Shown: in pieces, positions 44,159 through 54,451 of the stretch
Position numbering within the stretch: the first letter of the stretch is position 1
Layout of the letters: every line of letters starts with the position of its first letter
Source of the DNA: Janthinobacterium saanense
GTDB taxonomy: Bacteria > Pseudomonadota > Gammaproteobacteria > Burkholderiales > Burkholderiaceae_D
Reading direction: 5' to 3'
DNA: 64,000 nucleotides
NCBI RefSeq assembly: GCF_014200675.1
Contig: NZ_JACHCI010000004.1
Span: 124,001-188,000 of the forward strand
Notes under the pieces: generated by a model
Database searches by the model: none
Told to the model about the DNA's origin: nothing
What the model saw: the letters and a program-made list of their open reading frames with translations, nothing else
Translations under genes and position numbers: made by a program

Positions 44159-44815
44159 TCAGTTGCCGAGCAAATCTTCCACGTCCAGTATTCGCTGGGC
44201 AATTTCTGCCAGCTTCAATTTCTTGTTCATCGCCATGCTGCGCAGCTTTTGATAGGCCTGCTCTTCCGATAACTGGTGGTGGCTCATCAGCAAGCCCTTG
44301 GCCCGTTCGATCACCTTGCGCTCGGCCAGCTTGTGTTTGGTATCCGACAATTCCGCCAGCAGTTTCTGTTCTTGTTTAAAACGCGCCAGCGCCACGTTCA
44401 GCACCGGCTGGATGCGCTCGGCCTGCAGGCCGGCCACGATATAGGCAGACACGCCAGCCGCCATCGCCGCATCCATGCTGGAGGTGGCGGCGTCTTCGGT
44501 GAACATCACGATGGGACGGCGCTCGTCGCGGGTGGCGATGACGATGTGTTCCAGCACATCGCGCGCATCCGATTCGGCGTCGATGATGATCATGTCGGGT
44601 TGCAACTGCGCGATGCGTTCCGGCAGGTAGATATCGGCTGGCAAGGACGCGACGATGTCGTAGCCCGCTTCCAGCAAGCCGATGCGCAGGGCCGCGCCAC
44701 GCTGGGCCTGGGCTTGCAGGGCGGCATCCATCTCATGGCCGGCAGCGGTGATGGTATTGACCACCACGATGCGCAGCTTGTGCAAGGGCTTGGACAGGGG
44801 TGGTCTGGACGGCAT
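44159..44815 (-). CDS. nasT: NasT-type ANTAR antiterminator
   Basis: A 218-residue response-regulator-like protein. Residues 10-150 form a receiver-like domain (LRIVVVNTI, MIIIDAESDARDVLEHI, IVMFTEDAA). Residues 155-215 are an ANTAR RNA-binding domain with VIERAKGLLMSHHQLSEEQA and YQKLRSMAMNKKLKLAEIAQ. It should bind the tandem hexaloop leader at 41126-41163 and prevent termination. MPSRPPLSK (ATG at 44815) is preferred over a longer frame to 44896. nasT, nasS and cobA form one operon. Confidence 0.93.
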   Translation of the reverse strand: MPSRPPLSKPLHKLRIVVVNTITAAGHEMDAALQAQAQRGAALRIGLLEAGYDIVASLPADIYLPERIAQLQPDMIIIDAESDARDVLEHIVIATRDERRPIVMFTEDAATSSMDAAMAAGVSAYIVAGLQAERIQPVLNVALARFKQEQKLLAELSDTKHKLAERKVIERAKGLLMSHHQLSEEQAYQKLRSMAMNKKLKLAEIAQRILDVEDLLGN

Positions 44816-45181
44816 GGTGTACTTGATTGCTGATGATGTATGCCTTGTAGCTAAGCAAAAATCGAACCAGAGCAATGTTTTCGCTATTGCAAGCAATATG
44901 GATGGGACTGGTGGGGCGCAGGAGTTGTGCGAACGTCATCCAGACCTGAAGGTGGAATTAACGCTCAGCAATAAAATGCAGGATCTCTGCAGCGGGAAGC
45001 GGTATTGCCGTGCGCATGACGGCGCCGCAGCAGGAGCAAGTGATTGCGCGCCATGGCGGCGCTGGCCCGGCACCGGCATACAGCTCGATACCTGGATCAC
45101 CATGCATGAAGACTTGCGCAACCGCCCCGCTGCAGGAGGGCGGGGATGTTGCAACAGGCCTCGGGGTTTGATTAAACCAGC
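44816..45181. other. intergenic region between the chemoreceptor and nasT
   Basis: No gene is supported in these 366 bases. The part nearest nasT should hold its promoter (a TTGCAA box on the minus strand is the only candidate). A GC-rich stem CCGCCC/GGGCGG without a T-tract, about 45125-45146, may mark the end of the chemoreceptor transcript. Confidence 0.4.
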
Positions 45182-46903
45182 TTAAAACTCTTCCCACTCG
45201 CCATCGGCGCTGTTGCTCACCTTGTTGAGCACTTTGGCACTGGGCGCTTGTGGCGACAACAGCGGCGCTGCGGCCGGGGTCTTGCGCACCGGGGCTGCAA
45301 CCCGGACCGGCACCGCTTGCCGCACGGCAGGCTGGTGCTGATGGCGGCTGGCACTGCTTGCGCTCTCGCTCAGGCGAAATACGCTGACCACGCGCGCCAG
45401 TTCGCTGGCCTGGTCTTGCATGGCTTCGGCGGCGGCCGAGGCTTCTTCCACCAAGGCGGCGTTTTGCTGGGTGACCTGATCCATTTCAGTGATCGCCTGG
45501 TTGACTTGCTCGATGCCCGCGCTTTGCTCTTCGCTGGCATTGCTGATCTCGCTCATGATGGAGGTCACGAAACCGATGCTTTGCACGATTTCTTCCATCG
45601 TCTTGCCAGCCTTGTCGACCAGCAGCGTGCCGGCGCCAACTTTTTGCACTGAATCATCGATCAAGCCCTTGACCTCTTTTGCTGCCGCTGCCGAGCGCTG
45701 CGCCAGATTGCGCACTTCGGTGGCGACCACGGCAAAGCCGCGCCCCTGTTCACCGGCGCGTGCCGCTTCCACCGCTGCGTTCAGGGCCAGGATATTGGTC
45801 TGGAAGGCGATGCCATCGATGACGGCGATGATGTCGACGATCTTTTTCGAGGAAGTGTTGATGTCGCCCATGGTGGTCACCACATCGGCGACCACGGCGC
45901 CGCCGCGGCTGGCAATATCGGCCGCCTCGCTGGCCAGGCGGTTGGCCTGGCGCGCGTGGTCGGTATTCTGTTTGACGGTCGAGGTCAGTTCTTCCATCGA
46001 CGAAGCGGTCTCTTCCAAAGAGCTGGCTTGCTGTTCCGTGCGCGACGATAAATCCTGGTTGCCGGCGGCGATTTCTGCCGAGGCGGTGGCGATGGTATCC
46101 GTGCCGCTGCGCACTTCGCCGACGATGGACACCAGGCTGTCATTCATGGTTTTCAGGGCATGCATCAGCTGGCCCGTTTCATCGCTGCGATCAACCGTGA
46201 TATTGCTGCTGAGGTCGCCGGCGGCCACTGTTTCCGCTACTTTCACGGCGGCGCGGATGGGGCCGGTGATCGAGCGCGTGATGCTCCAGGCAAAGCCGAT
46301 GCCCAGCGCCAGGGCCAGCACGCCGAGCTCGAGCAGCAAGGTGCGGGTGCTGGTGTAGGCATCGAGCACGCTGCCGGCAACGGCGTCGGCAGCCTTGATC
46401 TGGGTGGCGGAAAACAGATTGACCTGCTGCAGATAGGTCACGCTGAGCGGCATGGTTTCAGTATCGAAAATATGCTTGGCCGACTCCAGGTTGCCATCGG
46501 TCTTGGTCTTTTGCGCCTGCGCGCGCGAGGCCAGATAGGCGGCGCGCGCCTTGCGCACCACCTCGAATTGCGCTTGCACTTCCGGACTGCGCACGGAAGC
46601 GCCTATCTTTTCCTGCAACTCGCTGGCGTGGGAAGCCGCCGTCTTCAACTGTTCGTCCAGCAGTTTTTCTTCGACCGGATCGCTCATATGGAAGGCGGCG
46701 GAACCGCGCACGATATTGGCTTCGATAATCTTGGTCCACTCGGCCACCATGCGCTGGTTTTTCAGGCTGACGTTGACGAGGCGGTCGACCAGATCACTGG
46801 ATTCTTGCATGCGTACCAGGGCGGTGGTGGTCAGGGCCGCAAGCAATAGCAATACTGCGCCAAAGCCGACACCGAGGCGGCTGCCGATTTTCAGGTTCTT
46901 CAT
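45182..46903 (-). CDS. methyl-accepting chemotaxis protein
   Basis: A 573-residue chemoreceptor. TM1 covers about residues 10-31. A four-helix-bundle ligand domain (32-188) follows, then TM2 (about 190-210), HAMP (212-265) and the long signalling coiled coil. The hairpin tip is [25 protein letters not shown] in parts, highly conserved. An Ala/Pro/Gln-rich linker ends in EWEEF, resembling the NWETF pentapeptide that docks CheR/CheB. The ligand is unknown. No che genes lie nearby, so this is an orphan receptor. Confidence 0.95.
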   Translation of the reverse strand: MKNLKIGSRLGVGFGAVLLLLAALTTTALVRMQESSDLVDRLVNVSLKNQRMVAEWTKIIEANIVRGSAAFHMSDPVEEKLLDEQLKTAASHASELQEKIGASVRSPEVQAQFEVVRKARAAYLASRAQAQKTKTDGNLESAKHIFDTETMPLSVTYLQQVNLFSATQIKAADAVAGSVLDAYTSTRTLLLELGVLALALGIGFAWSITRSITGPIRAAVKVAETVAAGDLSSNITVDRSDETGQLMHALKTMNDSLVSIVGEVRSGTDTIATASAEIAAGNQDLSSRTEQQASSLEETASSMEELTSTVKQNTDHARQANRLASEAADIASRGGAVVADVVTTMGDINTSSKKIVDIIAVIDGIAFQTNILALNAAVEAARAGEQGRGFAVVATEVRNLAQRSAAAAKEVKGLIDDSVQKVGAGTLLVDKAGKTMEEIVQSIGFVTSIMSEISNASEEQSAGIEQVNQAITEMDQVTQQNAALVEEASAAAEAMQDQASELARVVSVFRLSESASSASRHQHQPAVRQAVPVRVAAPVRKTPAAAPLLSPQAPSAKVLNKVSNSADGEWEEF

Positions 46904-47212
46904 GAATTTCCTAACAGTTTAATAATCAAGATCGCCGCGTCGCGGGACGGGCAGGCACGGTGAAGTGCGCAAGATCGGGGCTACAAGCTGCCGGGCCGGC
47001 AAGCTGTGGCGATGGGTTTGGTGCTGGGAGGGCGTGCCGCTATCGGCACGCTCCCGATGGCTATCAGTATAACATTTACTTAAGGAAATAGTATCTGATG
47101 GAAATAAAAAATGATTTTTTAGTACCATTTTCCTTGTGTTGTATTTTTACATCAAGTTGCATGGTGATAGTAACTAGTACTTATTGCCGTTGAAACCTTG
47201 CTGGTAAAATCT
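46904..47212. other. divergent intergenic region, chemoreceptor and TonB receptor
   Basis: A perfect 8-bp hairpin GCGTGCCG/CGGCACGC (47032-47051) lies in the chemoreceptor leader, and a TATACT-like -10 box for that gene is near 47068 on the minus strand. The half next to the TonB receptor is AT-rich and leads into its Fur box. No gene is seen. Confidence 0.45.
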
Positions 47213-47233
47213 AATGATAATCATTCGCATTAC
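47213..47233 (+). promoter_or_regulatory. Fur box of the second TonB receptor
   Basis: AATGATAATCATTCGCATTA is a near-consensus Fur box (three GATAAT-like hexamers) 23 bases before the start codon, so it should cover the promoter or transcription start. Confidence 0.85.
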
Positions 47234-47255
47234 TATCTAACTATCAAGGAACGGT

Positions 47256-49409
47256 ATGTCGTCGCCTCGCAAGCCTGCACTCTCCCTCATTTCCCTCGCC
47301 GTATTGGGCGCCTTGTCCTTTTCTGCCGTCTTGCCTGGTTTCGCCTCTGCGCAAGACAGCTTGCCCGCCGTGACCGTCACGGCCAGCAAGGACAAGGATG
47401 GCTATGTGGCGCCTACTTCAAGTAGTGGTACCAAGACAGAGATGGCCTTGCGCGACGTGCCGCAATCGATCAACGTGGTGCCTGCCGCCATCATCCGCGA
47501 CCAGCACGCCTTGTCGATCCAGGATGTGATGAAAAATATCCCTGGCGTGGGCTTGTCTACCGGCGACGGCCAGCGCGACCAGGTCTTCATCCGTGGCTTC
47601 ACGGCCATCGGCGACCAGTTTGTCGACGGCTTCCGTGACGACGCCCTGTATTTCCGCGACCTGTCGAACGTGGAACGCCTGGAAGTGATCAAGGGCCCGG
47701 CCGCCGTGTTGTATGGCCGTGGTTCCTCGGGCGGCCTGGTCAACCGCATCACCAAGAAGCCTGGCATCGATATCACCGACGTGGCCTTGAGCCTGAGCAA
47801 TACGGCGGGGCGCCGTGGCGAAATCGACGTCGGCCGCACGGGCGAAACCGTGGACTGGCGTTTGACGGGCGCGCGCGAACTGTCCGACAGCTACCGTAAC
47901 CAGCAGTTGCTGAACCGCACGGCGCTGGCGCCCTCGGCCCTGGTGCATTTCTCCAGCGATACAAAACTGTTGTTGCAAGCCGATTACCTGGAAGACCGCC
48001 GCCTGACGGACTTCGGCATTCCTTCCTACCAGGGCCGTCCGGTAGACGTTGATCCAGGTACCTATTACGGCGCGGCCAATGCGCGCGATGCAGACTTCAG
48101 CCAGTCGCGCGTGGTCTCCACCGCCGCCACCCTGACGCACCGCTTCAGCGATACCTTGTCGCTGCGCAATGCCTTCCGCTATTACGACTACCACCTGGAT
48201 CGCAACAACACGAATATCTCGGGCAATGTCAATGAAGTCAAAGGCCTGATGAACCTGGGCCACGCCAAGCTCAATCGCGACGAACACGGCTGGTTCAACC
48301 AGACCGAGCTGACGCAAAAGCTGGTGACGGGAGACGTCGCCCATGAAGTGCTGTATGGCGTGGAGTTCGGCAAGCAGAACAAGAATGCCAATAGCTGGGC
48401 TGCCACCACGGTGGCGACCAATGTGTCGATCTTCAACCCGGTCTTGCCGCAAGTCGACCGCACGGCGCTGGGACCGCGCAGCGACACCTTTGGCGTCTAC
48501 GACACGGCCGCTGGCTATGTGCAGGATGCGATCACCCTCAATGCCGAGTGGAAAGCGCTGGCCGGCTTGCGCTACGATAGCTTCAAGCAGCAGTCGCGCC
48601 TGGCCAATGCTGCCGGCGTGACCACCGCCGACCTGTCGCGCACCGATTCCGCCCTCAGTCCGCGCGCCGGCCTGGTCTGGCAGCCGGGCGCCACCCAGTC
48701 GTACTACGCATCGTGGAGCCGCTCGTTCCAGCCTAGCGGCGAAACCCTGGCCCTGGCCGCCAGCAATGCCGACCTGGCGCCTGAAACCACGCGCAATACG
48801 GAAGTGGGCGCCAAGTATGATTTGTGGGGCGGCCGCGCCAGCGCCACCGTGTCGGTATTCCGTCTGGAACGCGACAATATCAAGACCACCGACCCGCTGA
48901 CCAACTTGATCGTACCGGTTGGCAAGCAGCGCACCGACGGCCTGGAACTGACCTTCAACGCTGACCTGAGCGGTGGCTGGAAGATGACGGCCGGCTACGC
49001 CTATCTGGACGCGGTGATCACCGATTCCATCGCCGTCGACAAGAGCGTCAACTTGCCGGGCACGACGATTGCCAGCTCGGTGCCATTCAAGGGCAAGCGC
49101 GCCACTTTGACGGCCCGCAACAGCGGCAACCTGTGGCTGACCAAAGACCTGGGCGCCGGCTTTACGGTCGGCGGCGGCGCCAACGCCGTCGGCAGCCGCT
49201 TTGCCAATCCGGGCAACACGGTGATTTTGCCTGGCTACATGACTGCCGACGTGATGGCCGCCTACCGCACCGGCAAGTATGAAGTGCAGCTGAACGTGAA
49301 CAACATCACCGACACGCGCTACATCGTTTCCGGCCACGGCAGCAGCCCGAACCTGAGCTTGCCAGGCGCGCCGCGCAGCGTGGCGTTGACGGTGCGCTAC
49401 AGCATGTAA
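47256..49409 (+). CDS. TonB-dependent siderophore receptor (catecholate type)
   Basis: A 717-residue outer-membrane receptor. The signal peptide runs to about residue 32 (FASAQDS). The TonB box region is LPAVTVTAS. The plug contains RDVPQSINVVP, QDVMKNIPGVG, VFIRGFTAIGDQFVDG and ERLEVIKGPAAVLYGRGSSGG in parts. The barrel ends in the aromatic-rich ALTVRYSM. The set of motifs suggests a Fiu/FhuE-like siderophore receptor, probably for a catecholate (inference). It is monocistronic, Fur-controlled and followed by a terminator. Confidence 0.92.
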   Translation: MSSPRKPALSLISLAVLGALSFSAVLPGFASAQDSLPAVTVTASKDKDGYVAPTSSSGTKTEMALRDVPQSINVVPAAIIRDQHALSIQDVMKNIPGVGLSTGDGQRDQVFIRGFTAIGDQFVDGFRDDALYFRDLSNVERLEVIKGPAAVLYGRGSSGGLVNRITKKPGIDITDVALSLSNTAGRRGEIDVGRTGETVDWRLTGARELSDSYRNQQLLNRTALAPSALVHFSSDTKLLLQADYLEDRRLTDFGIPSYQGRPVDVDPGTYYGAANARDADFSQSRVVSTAATLTHRFSDTLSLRNAFRYYDYHLDRNNTNISGNVNEVKGLMNLGHAKLNRDEHGWFNQTELTQKLVTGDVAHEVLYGVEFGKQNKNANSWAATTVATNVSIFNPVLPQVDRTALGPRSDTFGVYDTAAGYVQDAITLNAEWKALAGLRYDSFKQQSRLANAAGVTTADLSRTDSALSPRAGLVWQPGATQSYYASWSRSFQPSGETLALAASNADLAPETTRNTEVGAKYDLWGGRASATVSVFRLERDNIKTTDPLTNLIVPVGKQRTDGLELTFNADLSGGWKMTAGYAYLDAVITDSIAVDKSVNLPGTTIASSVPFKGKRATLTARNSGNLWLTKDLGAGFTVGGGANAVGSRFANPGNTVILPGYMTADVMAAYRTGKYEVQLNVNNITDTRYIVSGHGSSPNLSLPGAPRSVALTVRYSM

Positions 49410-49442
49410 ACAGCGGTCCTGCCGTCTGAGGACAACAGCATG

Positions 49443-49474
49443 GCCCGGCATCCGCAAGGAGTCGGGCTTTTTTT
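49443..49474 (+). terminator. intrinsic terminator of the TonB receptor gene
   Basis: GCCCGGC (49443-49449) pairs with GTCGGGC (49461-49467) across an 11-base loop, followed by seven Ts. Confidence 0.92.
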
Positions 49475-49578
49475 GCGCCTGATAAAATTAAATAAACATT
49501 GACTAATTGCAATAGTATCAGGCGAGTTCGGCCTTGAATGTGGTTGAGGAGTAAAATACATTGATATGGCACAAGTGC

Positions 49579-49605
49579 AGCGTTACTCCTTTTGGTAATA
49601 ACGCT
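49579..49605 (+). promoter_or_regulatory. inverted repeat ahead of the formate dehydrogenase operon
   Basis: AGCGTTA and TAACGCT frame a 13-base centre, 50 bases before fdnG. Directly upstream, TGGCACAAGTGCAGCG keeps the GG-N10-GC spacing of a sigma-54 promoter but lacks the TT of the -12 box. The pair could be an activator site or 5' hairpin of the operon; neither is certain. Confidence 0.35.
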
Positions 49606-49654
49606 TTCCTGGCGCCGTAGGATTTTTTACTTATTCACATGATGGAGGCCTGAT

Positions 49655-52600
49655 ATGGTTCAGATGTCCAGGCGCCAGTTCCTCAGGGTCACTGGCGCAA
49701 CCATTGCTGGTTCCAGCCTCGCCATGCTCGGTTTTGCACCGGGCCAGGCGCTGGCGGAAGTACGGCAATACAAGCTGTCTCGCACCACCGAGACACGCAA
49801 TACCTGTCCTTACTGTTCGGTAGGATGCGGCGTCCTCTTATATGGACTGGGCGATGGCGCAAAGAATGCCATTTCCAGCATCATCCACGTGGAAGGCGAT
49901 GCCGATCACCCCGTCAATCGCGGCACCTTGTGCCCGAAAGGCGCGAGCTTGATCGACTTCATCCACAGCCCCAACCGTCTCAAAGTGCCCGAGTACCGTG
50001 CACCGGGCGGCACGGAATGGCAGCCGATCTCCTGGGATGTGGCGCTCGACAAGATCGCGCGCCTGATGAAGGATGACCGGGACGCCAACCTGATCGAAAA
50101 AAATGCCGACGGCAAGACCGTCAACCGCTGGCTCTCCACCGGCATGCTGGCCGCGTCTGCCGGCAGCAACGAGGTCGGTTACCTGACCCACAAGACAGTG
50201 CGCAGCATGGGGATGCTGACCTTTGATAATCAGGCGCGTGTATGACACGGACCGACGGTGGCAGGTCTTGCCCCGACGTTTGGCCGTGGCGCGATGACGA
50301 ATCATTGGGTCGATATCAAGAATGCCGATGTGATTTTGGTCATGGGCGGCAATGCAGCAGAAGCACATCCTTGCGGATTCAAATGGGTAACGGAAGCGAA
50401 AGCACATAACAAGGCCAAGCTGATCGTTGTCGATCCGCGTTTTACCCGTACCGCATCCGTGGCAGACTACTACTGCGCCACGCGTACCGGCACGGACATC
50501 GTCTTCCTCGGCGCGATCATCAATTATCTGCTGACGAACGACAAGATCCAGCATGAATACGTGCGCAACTACACGGACATGCCTTTCATCGTGCGCGAAG
50601 ACTATGCCTTCGAAGACGGCCTGTTCTCGGGTTTCGACAAGGAAAAAGGCAAGTACACCGACAAGGCCACCTGGGATTACGAGATCGGCGCCGATGGTTA
50701 TGCCAAGGTCGACCCGACCCTGGAACACCCGCGCTGCGTCTACCAGATGATGAAGAAGCACTATGCGCGCTACACGACCGAGATGGTCGAGCGCACGTGC
50801 GGCGTGTCGGCGGACAAGTTCCACAAGGTGGCAGAGGCGCTCGCCTCGACCGCCGTGCCGGGACGCGCCGGCACCATCCTGTATGCACTGGGCTGGACGC
50901 ACCATTCGACGGGCGCGCAAACCATCCGCACCGGCGCCATGGTGCAGCTGTTGCTGGGCAATATGGGCATCGCCGGCGGCGGCATGAACGCCTTGCGCGG
51001 CCACTCGAATATCCAGGGCTTGACCGACCTGGGCCTGATGTCGAACTTGTTGCCGGGTTATATGACCCTGCCAAACGAGGGCGAACAGGATTTCGACGCC
51101 TTTATCGCCGCGCGCGCCACCAAGCCGCTGCGTCCGAACCAGCTCAGCTACTGGAGCAATTACCGCAAGTTCCACGTCAGCTTCATGAAGACGTGGTGGG
51201 GTGATTTCGCCACGGCGGACAACAATTTCGCCTACGACTACCTGCCCAAGCTCGACAAGCCGTACGACTTGATGCAAGCCATCGAGCTGATGCACCAAGG
51301 CAAGATGACCGGCTATATCTGCCAGGGCTTCAACGTCATCGCATCCGCGCCGAACAAGCAAAAGGTCACGGAAGCGTTGTCCAAGCTGAAGTTCCTGGTG
51401 GTGATGGATCCGCTGGCGGTGGAAACGGGTGAATTCTGGAAACCGCACGGGCAGTACCACGAAGTCGATCCGAGCAAGATCATGACGGAAGTGTTCCGCC
51501 TGCCGACCAGCTGCTTCGCCGAAGAGCGCGGTTCGCTGGTGAGTTCTTCGCGCGTGCTGCAATGGCATTGGCAAGCGTCGGAGCCGCCGGGCCAGGCGCG
51601 CAGCGACCTTGAAATCATGTCGGGCCTGTTCCTGCGCATGCGCACCCTGTACCAGAAAGAGGGCGGCAAGTTCCCCGACCCTATCGTCAACCTGACGTGG
51701 AACTATGCGCAGCCGCATAGCCCGCAACCGGAAGAGCTGGCACGGGAATTTAACGGTAAAGCTTTGGTCGATCTGTACGATCCGAAGGACGCCACCAAGC
51801 TGCTGGTGAAAAAAGGCGAACAGCTCGCTTCCTTTGCGCAATTGCGCGACGATGGCACGACCACCAGCGGTTGCTGGATCTTTGCCGGCTGCTGGACGCA
51901 GGCGGGCAACCAGATGGGACGCCGCGACAATAGCGACCCGACGGGCATCGGCCAGACTCTGGGCTGGGCCTGGGCATGGCCGGCCAACCGCCGCGTGCTG
52001 TACAACCGTGCTTCCTGCGACTTGAAGGGCAAGCCGTTCGATCCGACCCGCAAGTTGATTGCCTGGAATGGCACGAACTGGACCGGCGCCGACGTGCCCG
52101 ACTTCAAGGTCGATGAACCGCCGGAAAACGGCATGGGTCCGTTCATCATGCTGGGCGAGGGCGTGGCGCGTTTCTTTGCGCGCGGAGCGATGGCCGAAGG
52201 GCCGTTCCCCGAGCATTACGAGCCGTTTGAAAACCCCCTGGGCTACAACCCCATGCATCCGAAGAACCCGCAAGCGACCAGCAATCCGGGCGCCCGCGTG
52301 TTTGACGATGACCGCAAGATGTTCGGCACGCATGAGGAATATCCGCATGTGGCGACCAGCTATCGTCTGACCGAGCATTTCCACTTCTGGACCAAGCATG
52401 CCAAGCTGAACGCCATCATCCAGCCGCAGCAATTCGTTGAAATCGGCGAAGAGCTGGCCAAGAGCATCGGCGTGATTGCCGGTGGCGAGGTGAGGGTCAG
52501 TTCCAAGCGCGGCCATATCATCGCCAAGGCGGTGGTCACCAAGCGCATCAAGGCCTTGATGATCGAGGGCAAGCAGGTGCATACCGTGGGCCTGCCGCTG

Positions 52601-52726
52601 CACTGGGGCTTCACGGGCGTGGCCAAGCCGGGGTATCTGATTAATACCCTGACGCCGGGCGTGGGGGATGCGAATTCGCAAACGCCGGAATTCAAGTCCT
52701 TCCTCGTGAAGGTGGAAAAAGCATGA
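49655..52726 (+). CDS. fdnG: selenocysteine formate dehydrogenase, catalytic subunit
   Basis: A 1023-residue selenoprotein interrupted by an in-frame UGA at 50243-50245 (codon 197), read as selenocysteine. [11 protein letters not shown] is a Tat signal, so the enzyme faces the periplasm. The [4Fe-4S] ligands are Cys51, Cys54, Cys58 and Cys93 ([16 protein letters not shown]). The Sec is followed by [20 protein letters not shown], the exact FdnG context. Bis-MGD binding covers the remainder. It oxidises formate and passes electrons to FdnH and FdnI. A GGAGG ribosome-binding site fixes the ATG at 49655. A split gene call at the UGA would be wrong. Confidence 0.96.
50246..50285 (+). promoter_or_regulatory. 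bacterial SECIS hairpin of fdnG
   Basis: Directly after the UGA the apical stem GGCA (50260-50263) and TGCC (50269-50272) closes a GGTCT loop (50264-50268), the SelB-recognised loop known from E. coli fdhF and fdnG, at the same distance from the UGA (about 15-18 bases). A weaker lower stem extends toward the stop. Confidence 0.88.
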
Positions 52727-52739
52727 TGGGAGATCGATA

Positions 52740-53663
52740 ATGTCTTTGCAATCCTTAGATATCCGGCGTTTGTCCGCTACCACGGTGACGCCACCGCAAG
52801 CGCGCAGCCCCGTCACCGGCACCGTTGCCAAGCTGATCGATGTGTCCAAATGCATCGGTTGCAAGGCATGCCAGACGGCCTGCATGGAGTGGAACGACTT
52901 GCGCGATGAAGTGGGTGAGAATCACGGCACCTACGACAACCCGACCGACCTGACGCCGCAATCGTGGACGGTGATGCGTTTTGCCGAACACGAAAACGAG
53001 GCAGGCAATCTGGAGTGGCTGATCCGCAAGGACGGCTGCATGCACTGCGACGATCCGGGCTGCCTGAAGGCCTGTCCGGCGCCGGGCGCCATCGTGCAAT
53101 ACACCAATGGCATCGTGGATTTCCACCAGGAAAACTGCATCGGTTGCGGCTACTGTGTGGCCGGCTGTCCTTTCGACGTGCCCCGCATTTCGAAAAAGGA
53201 TGACCGCGCCTACAAGTGCACGCTCTGTTCGGACCGCGTGGCGGTGGGCCAGGAACCGGCCTGCGTGAAAACCTGTCCGACCGGCGCCATCGTCTTTGGC
53301 ACCAAGGAAGACATGAAGCTGCATGCGGAAGAGCGCATCGAAGACCTGAAGTCGCGTGGTTTCGAAAACGCCGGCCTGTACGATCCGCTGGGCGTGGGCG
53401 GTACGCACGTGATGTATGTGCTGCACCATGCAGACAAGCCCAAGCTGTATTCGAACTTGCCGGAACGCCCGCGCATCAGTGCTATGGTGGGCTTCTGGAA
53501 GGGCTGGTCCAAGCCGCTCGCGGTCGCTGGCATGGCCGTCACGGCCCTGGCGGGCCTGTTCCATTACACGCGTGTCGGTCCGAACGAAGTGAGCAAGGAT
53601 GAAGAGATTGAGGCCTTGGAAGAGGCCCAGCGTATCCGGGAGGAACATCATGAGCCACAATGA
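52740..53663 (+). CDS. fdnH: formate dehydrogenase iron-sulfur subunit
   Basis: A 307-residue ferredoxin-like subunit with four [4Fe-4S] clusters. Cysteine groups are [37 protein letters not shown] and [21 protein letters not shown] in parts. A single C-terminal transmembrane helix (about residues 255-280) anchors it. It wires FdnG to the cytochrome subunit. It begins 13 bases after fdnG and overlaps fdnI by 14 bases. Confidence 0.95.
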   Translation: MSLQSLDIRRLSATTVTPPQARSPVTGTVAKLIDVSKCIGCKACQTACMEWNDLRDEVGENHGTYDNPTDLTPQSWTVMRFAEHENEAGNLEWLIRKDGCMHCDDPGCLKACPAPGAIVQYTNGIVDFHQENCIGCGYCVAGCPFDVPRISKKDDRAYKCTLCSDRVAVGQEPACVKTCPTGAIVFGTKEDMKLHAEERIEDLKSRGFENAGLYDPLGVGGTHVMYVLHHADKPKLYSNLPERPRISAMVGFWKGWSKPLAVAGMAVTALAGLFHYTRVGPNEVSKDEEIEALEEAQRIREEHHEPQ

Positions 53664-54315
53664 GGATCATCAACTGCGCGACAAGGATGGCAATCCGCTG
53701 ATTCAACGCTACAACCCCAACGAGCGTTCGAATCACTGGGTGACCGCCATTACGTTTGTGATGCTGGCCTTGTCCGGCCTGTCCATGTTCCATCCTTCGA
53801 TGGCATGGCTGGCCAATCTGTTCGGCGGCGGCCAATGGACGCGCATTTTGCATCCGTTTGCCGGCCTGGTGATGTTTGTCTCGTTCGCGATCCTGGTGGT
53901 GCGCTTCTGGCATCACAACAAGTTCGAAGAGGGCGACAAGCAATGGCTGAAACAGATGGACGACGTGCTCAATAACCGTGAAGAAAAGCTGCCCAAGATC
54001 GGCAAATACAATGCCGGCCAGAAGCTGCTGTTCTTTACCTTGTTGCTGTGCATGCTGGGCTTGCTGGTCTCGGGCATCGTGATCTGGCGCGCGTATTTCG
54101 CGTTCTATTTCCCGATCGATATCGTGCGCGCCGCCGCCGTGCTGCACGCCGTGTGCGCCTTCGGCATCATCTGCGCCATCATCGTGCATATCTATGCCGC
54201 CCTGTGGGTCAAGGGCTCGATAGGCGCCATGGTGCGCGGCACCGTCACCTACGGCTGGGCGCGCAAGCACCATCCACGGTGGTTTGAAGATGTGGTGCGC
54301 GACAACAAGCACTAA
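53650..54315 (+). CDS. fdnI: formate dehydrogenase cytochrome b556 subunit
   Basis: A 221-residue membrane protein with four transmembrane helices. Haem-ligand histidines lie in [18 protein letters not shown], and [19 protein letters not shown]. It accepts electrons from FdnH and reduces quinone. MSHNEDHQL gives the ATG at 53650; the longer frame lies inside fdnH. A GGGGTC palindromic hairpin follows. Confidence 0.95.
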   Translation: MSHNEDHQLRDKDGNPLIQRYNPNERSNHWVTAITFVMLALSGLSMFHPSMAWLANLFGGGQWTRILHPFAGLVMFVSFAILVVRFWHHNKFEEGDKQWLKQMDDVLNNREEKLPKIGKYNAGQKLLFFTLLLCMLGLLVSGIVIWRAYFAFYFPIDIVRAAAVLHAVCAFGIICAIIVHIYAALWVKGSIGAMVRGTVTYGWARKHHPRWFEDVVRDNKH

Positions 54316-54349
54316 GATTTTTGCTTGTTGTACCCCAAGTGCAAGAGCT

Positions 54350-54375
54350 GGGGTCAGACCGTCGGGTCTGACCCC
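54350..54375 (+). terminator. GGGGTCAGACC hairpin after fdnI
   Basis: GGGGTCAGACC and GGTCTGACCCC form a perfect 11-bp stem around GTCG, followed by GGTTTTA. It may attenuate transcription between fdnI and fdhE. The core GGGGTC/GACCCC also occurs in the fabH-fabD element, suggesting a dispersed palindromic repeat family. Confidence 0.6.
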
Positions 54376-54451
54376 GGTTTTACGTTGCGTCTACATAGAA
54401 CGTTATCGATTAAAATACTTTTACAGCAGCCTTTTTTGATGGGAAACTCCA

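Noticed and set aside
44682..45185. A 167-codon plus-strand frame over the nasT start and intergenic region
   Set aside because: Cys/Arg/Trp-rich shadow translation without motifs; overlaps nasT antisense.
47418..49457. A 679-codon open frame antisense to the TonB receptor
   Set aside because: Same GC-bias artefact; no conserved motif, signal peptide or ribosome-binding site.
50243..50245. TGA inside fdnG read as a nonsense mutation or pseudogene
   Set aside because: The reading frame continues without shift, the context is that of FdnG selenocysteine, a SECIS loop follows and selA, selB and selC are next door.
49838..52885. A 1015-codon open frame antisense to fdnG
   Set aside because: It mirrors the codon bias of fdnG on the opposite strand; the translation is His/Arg/Gln-rich with no recognisable domain, while fdnG is certain.
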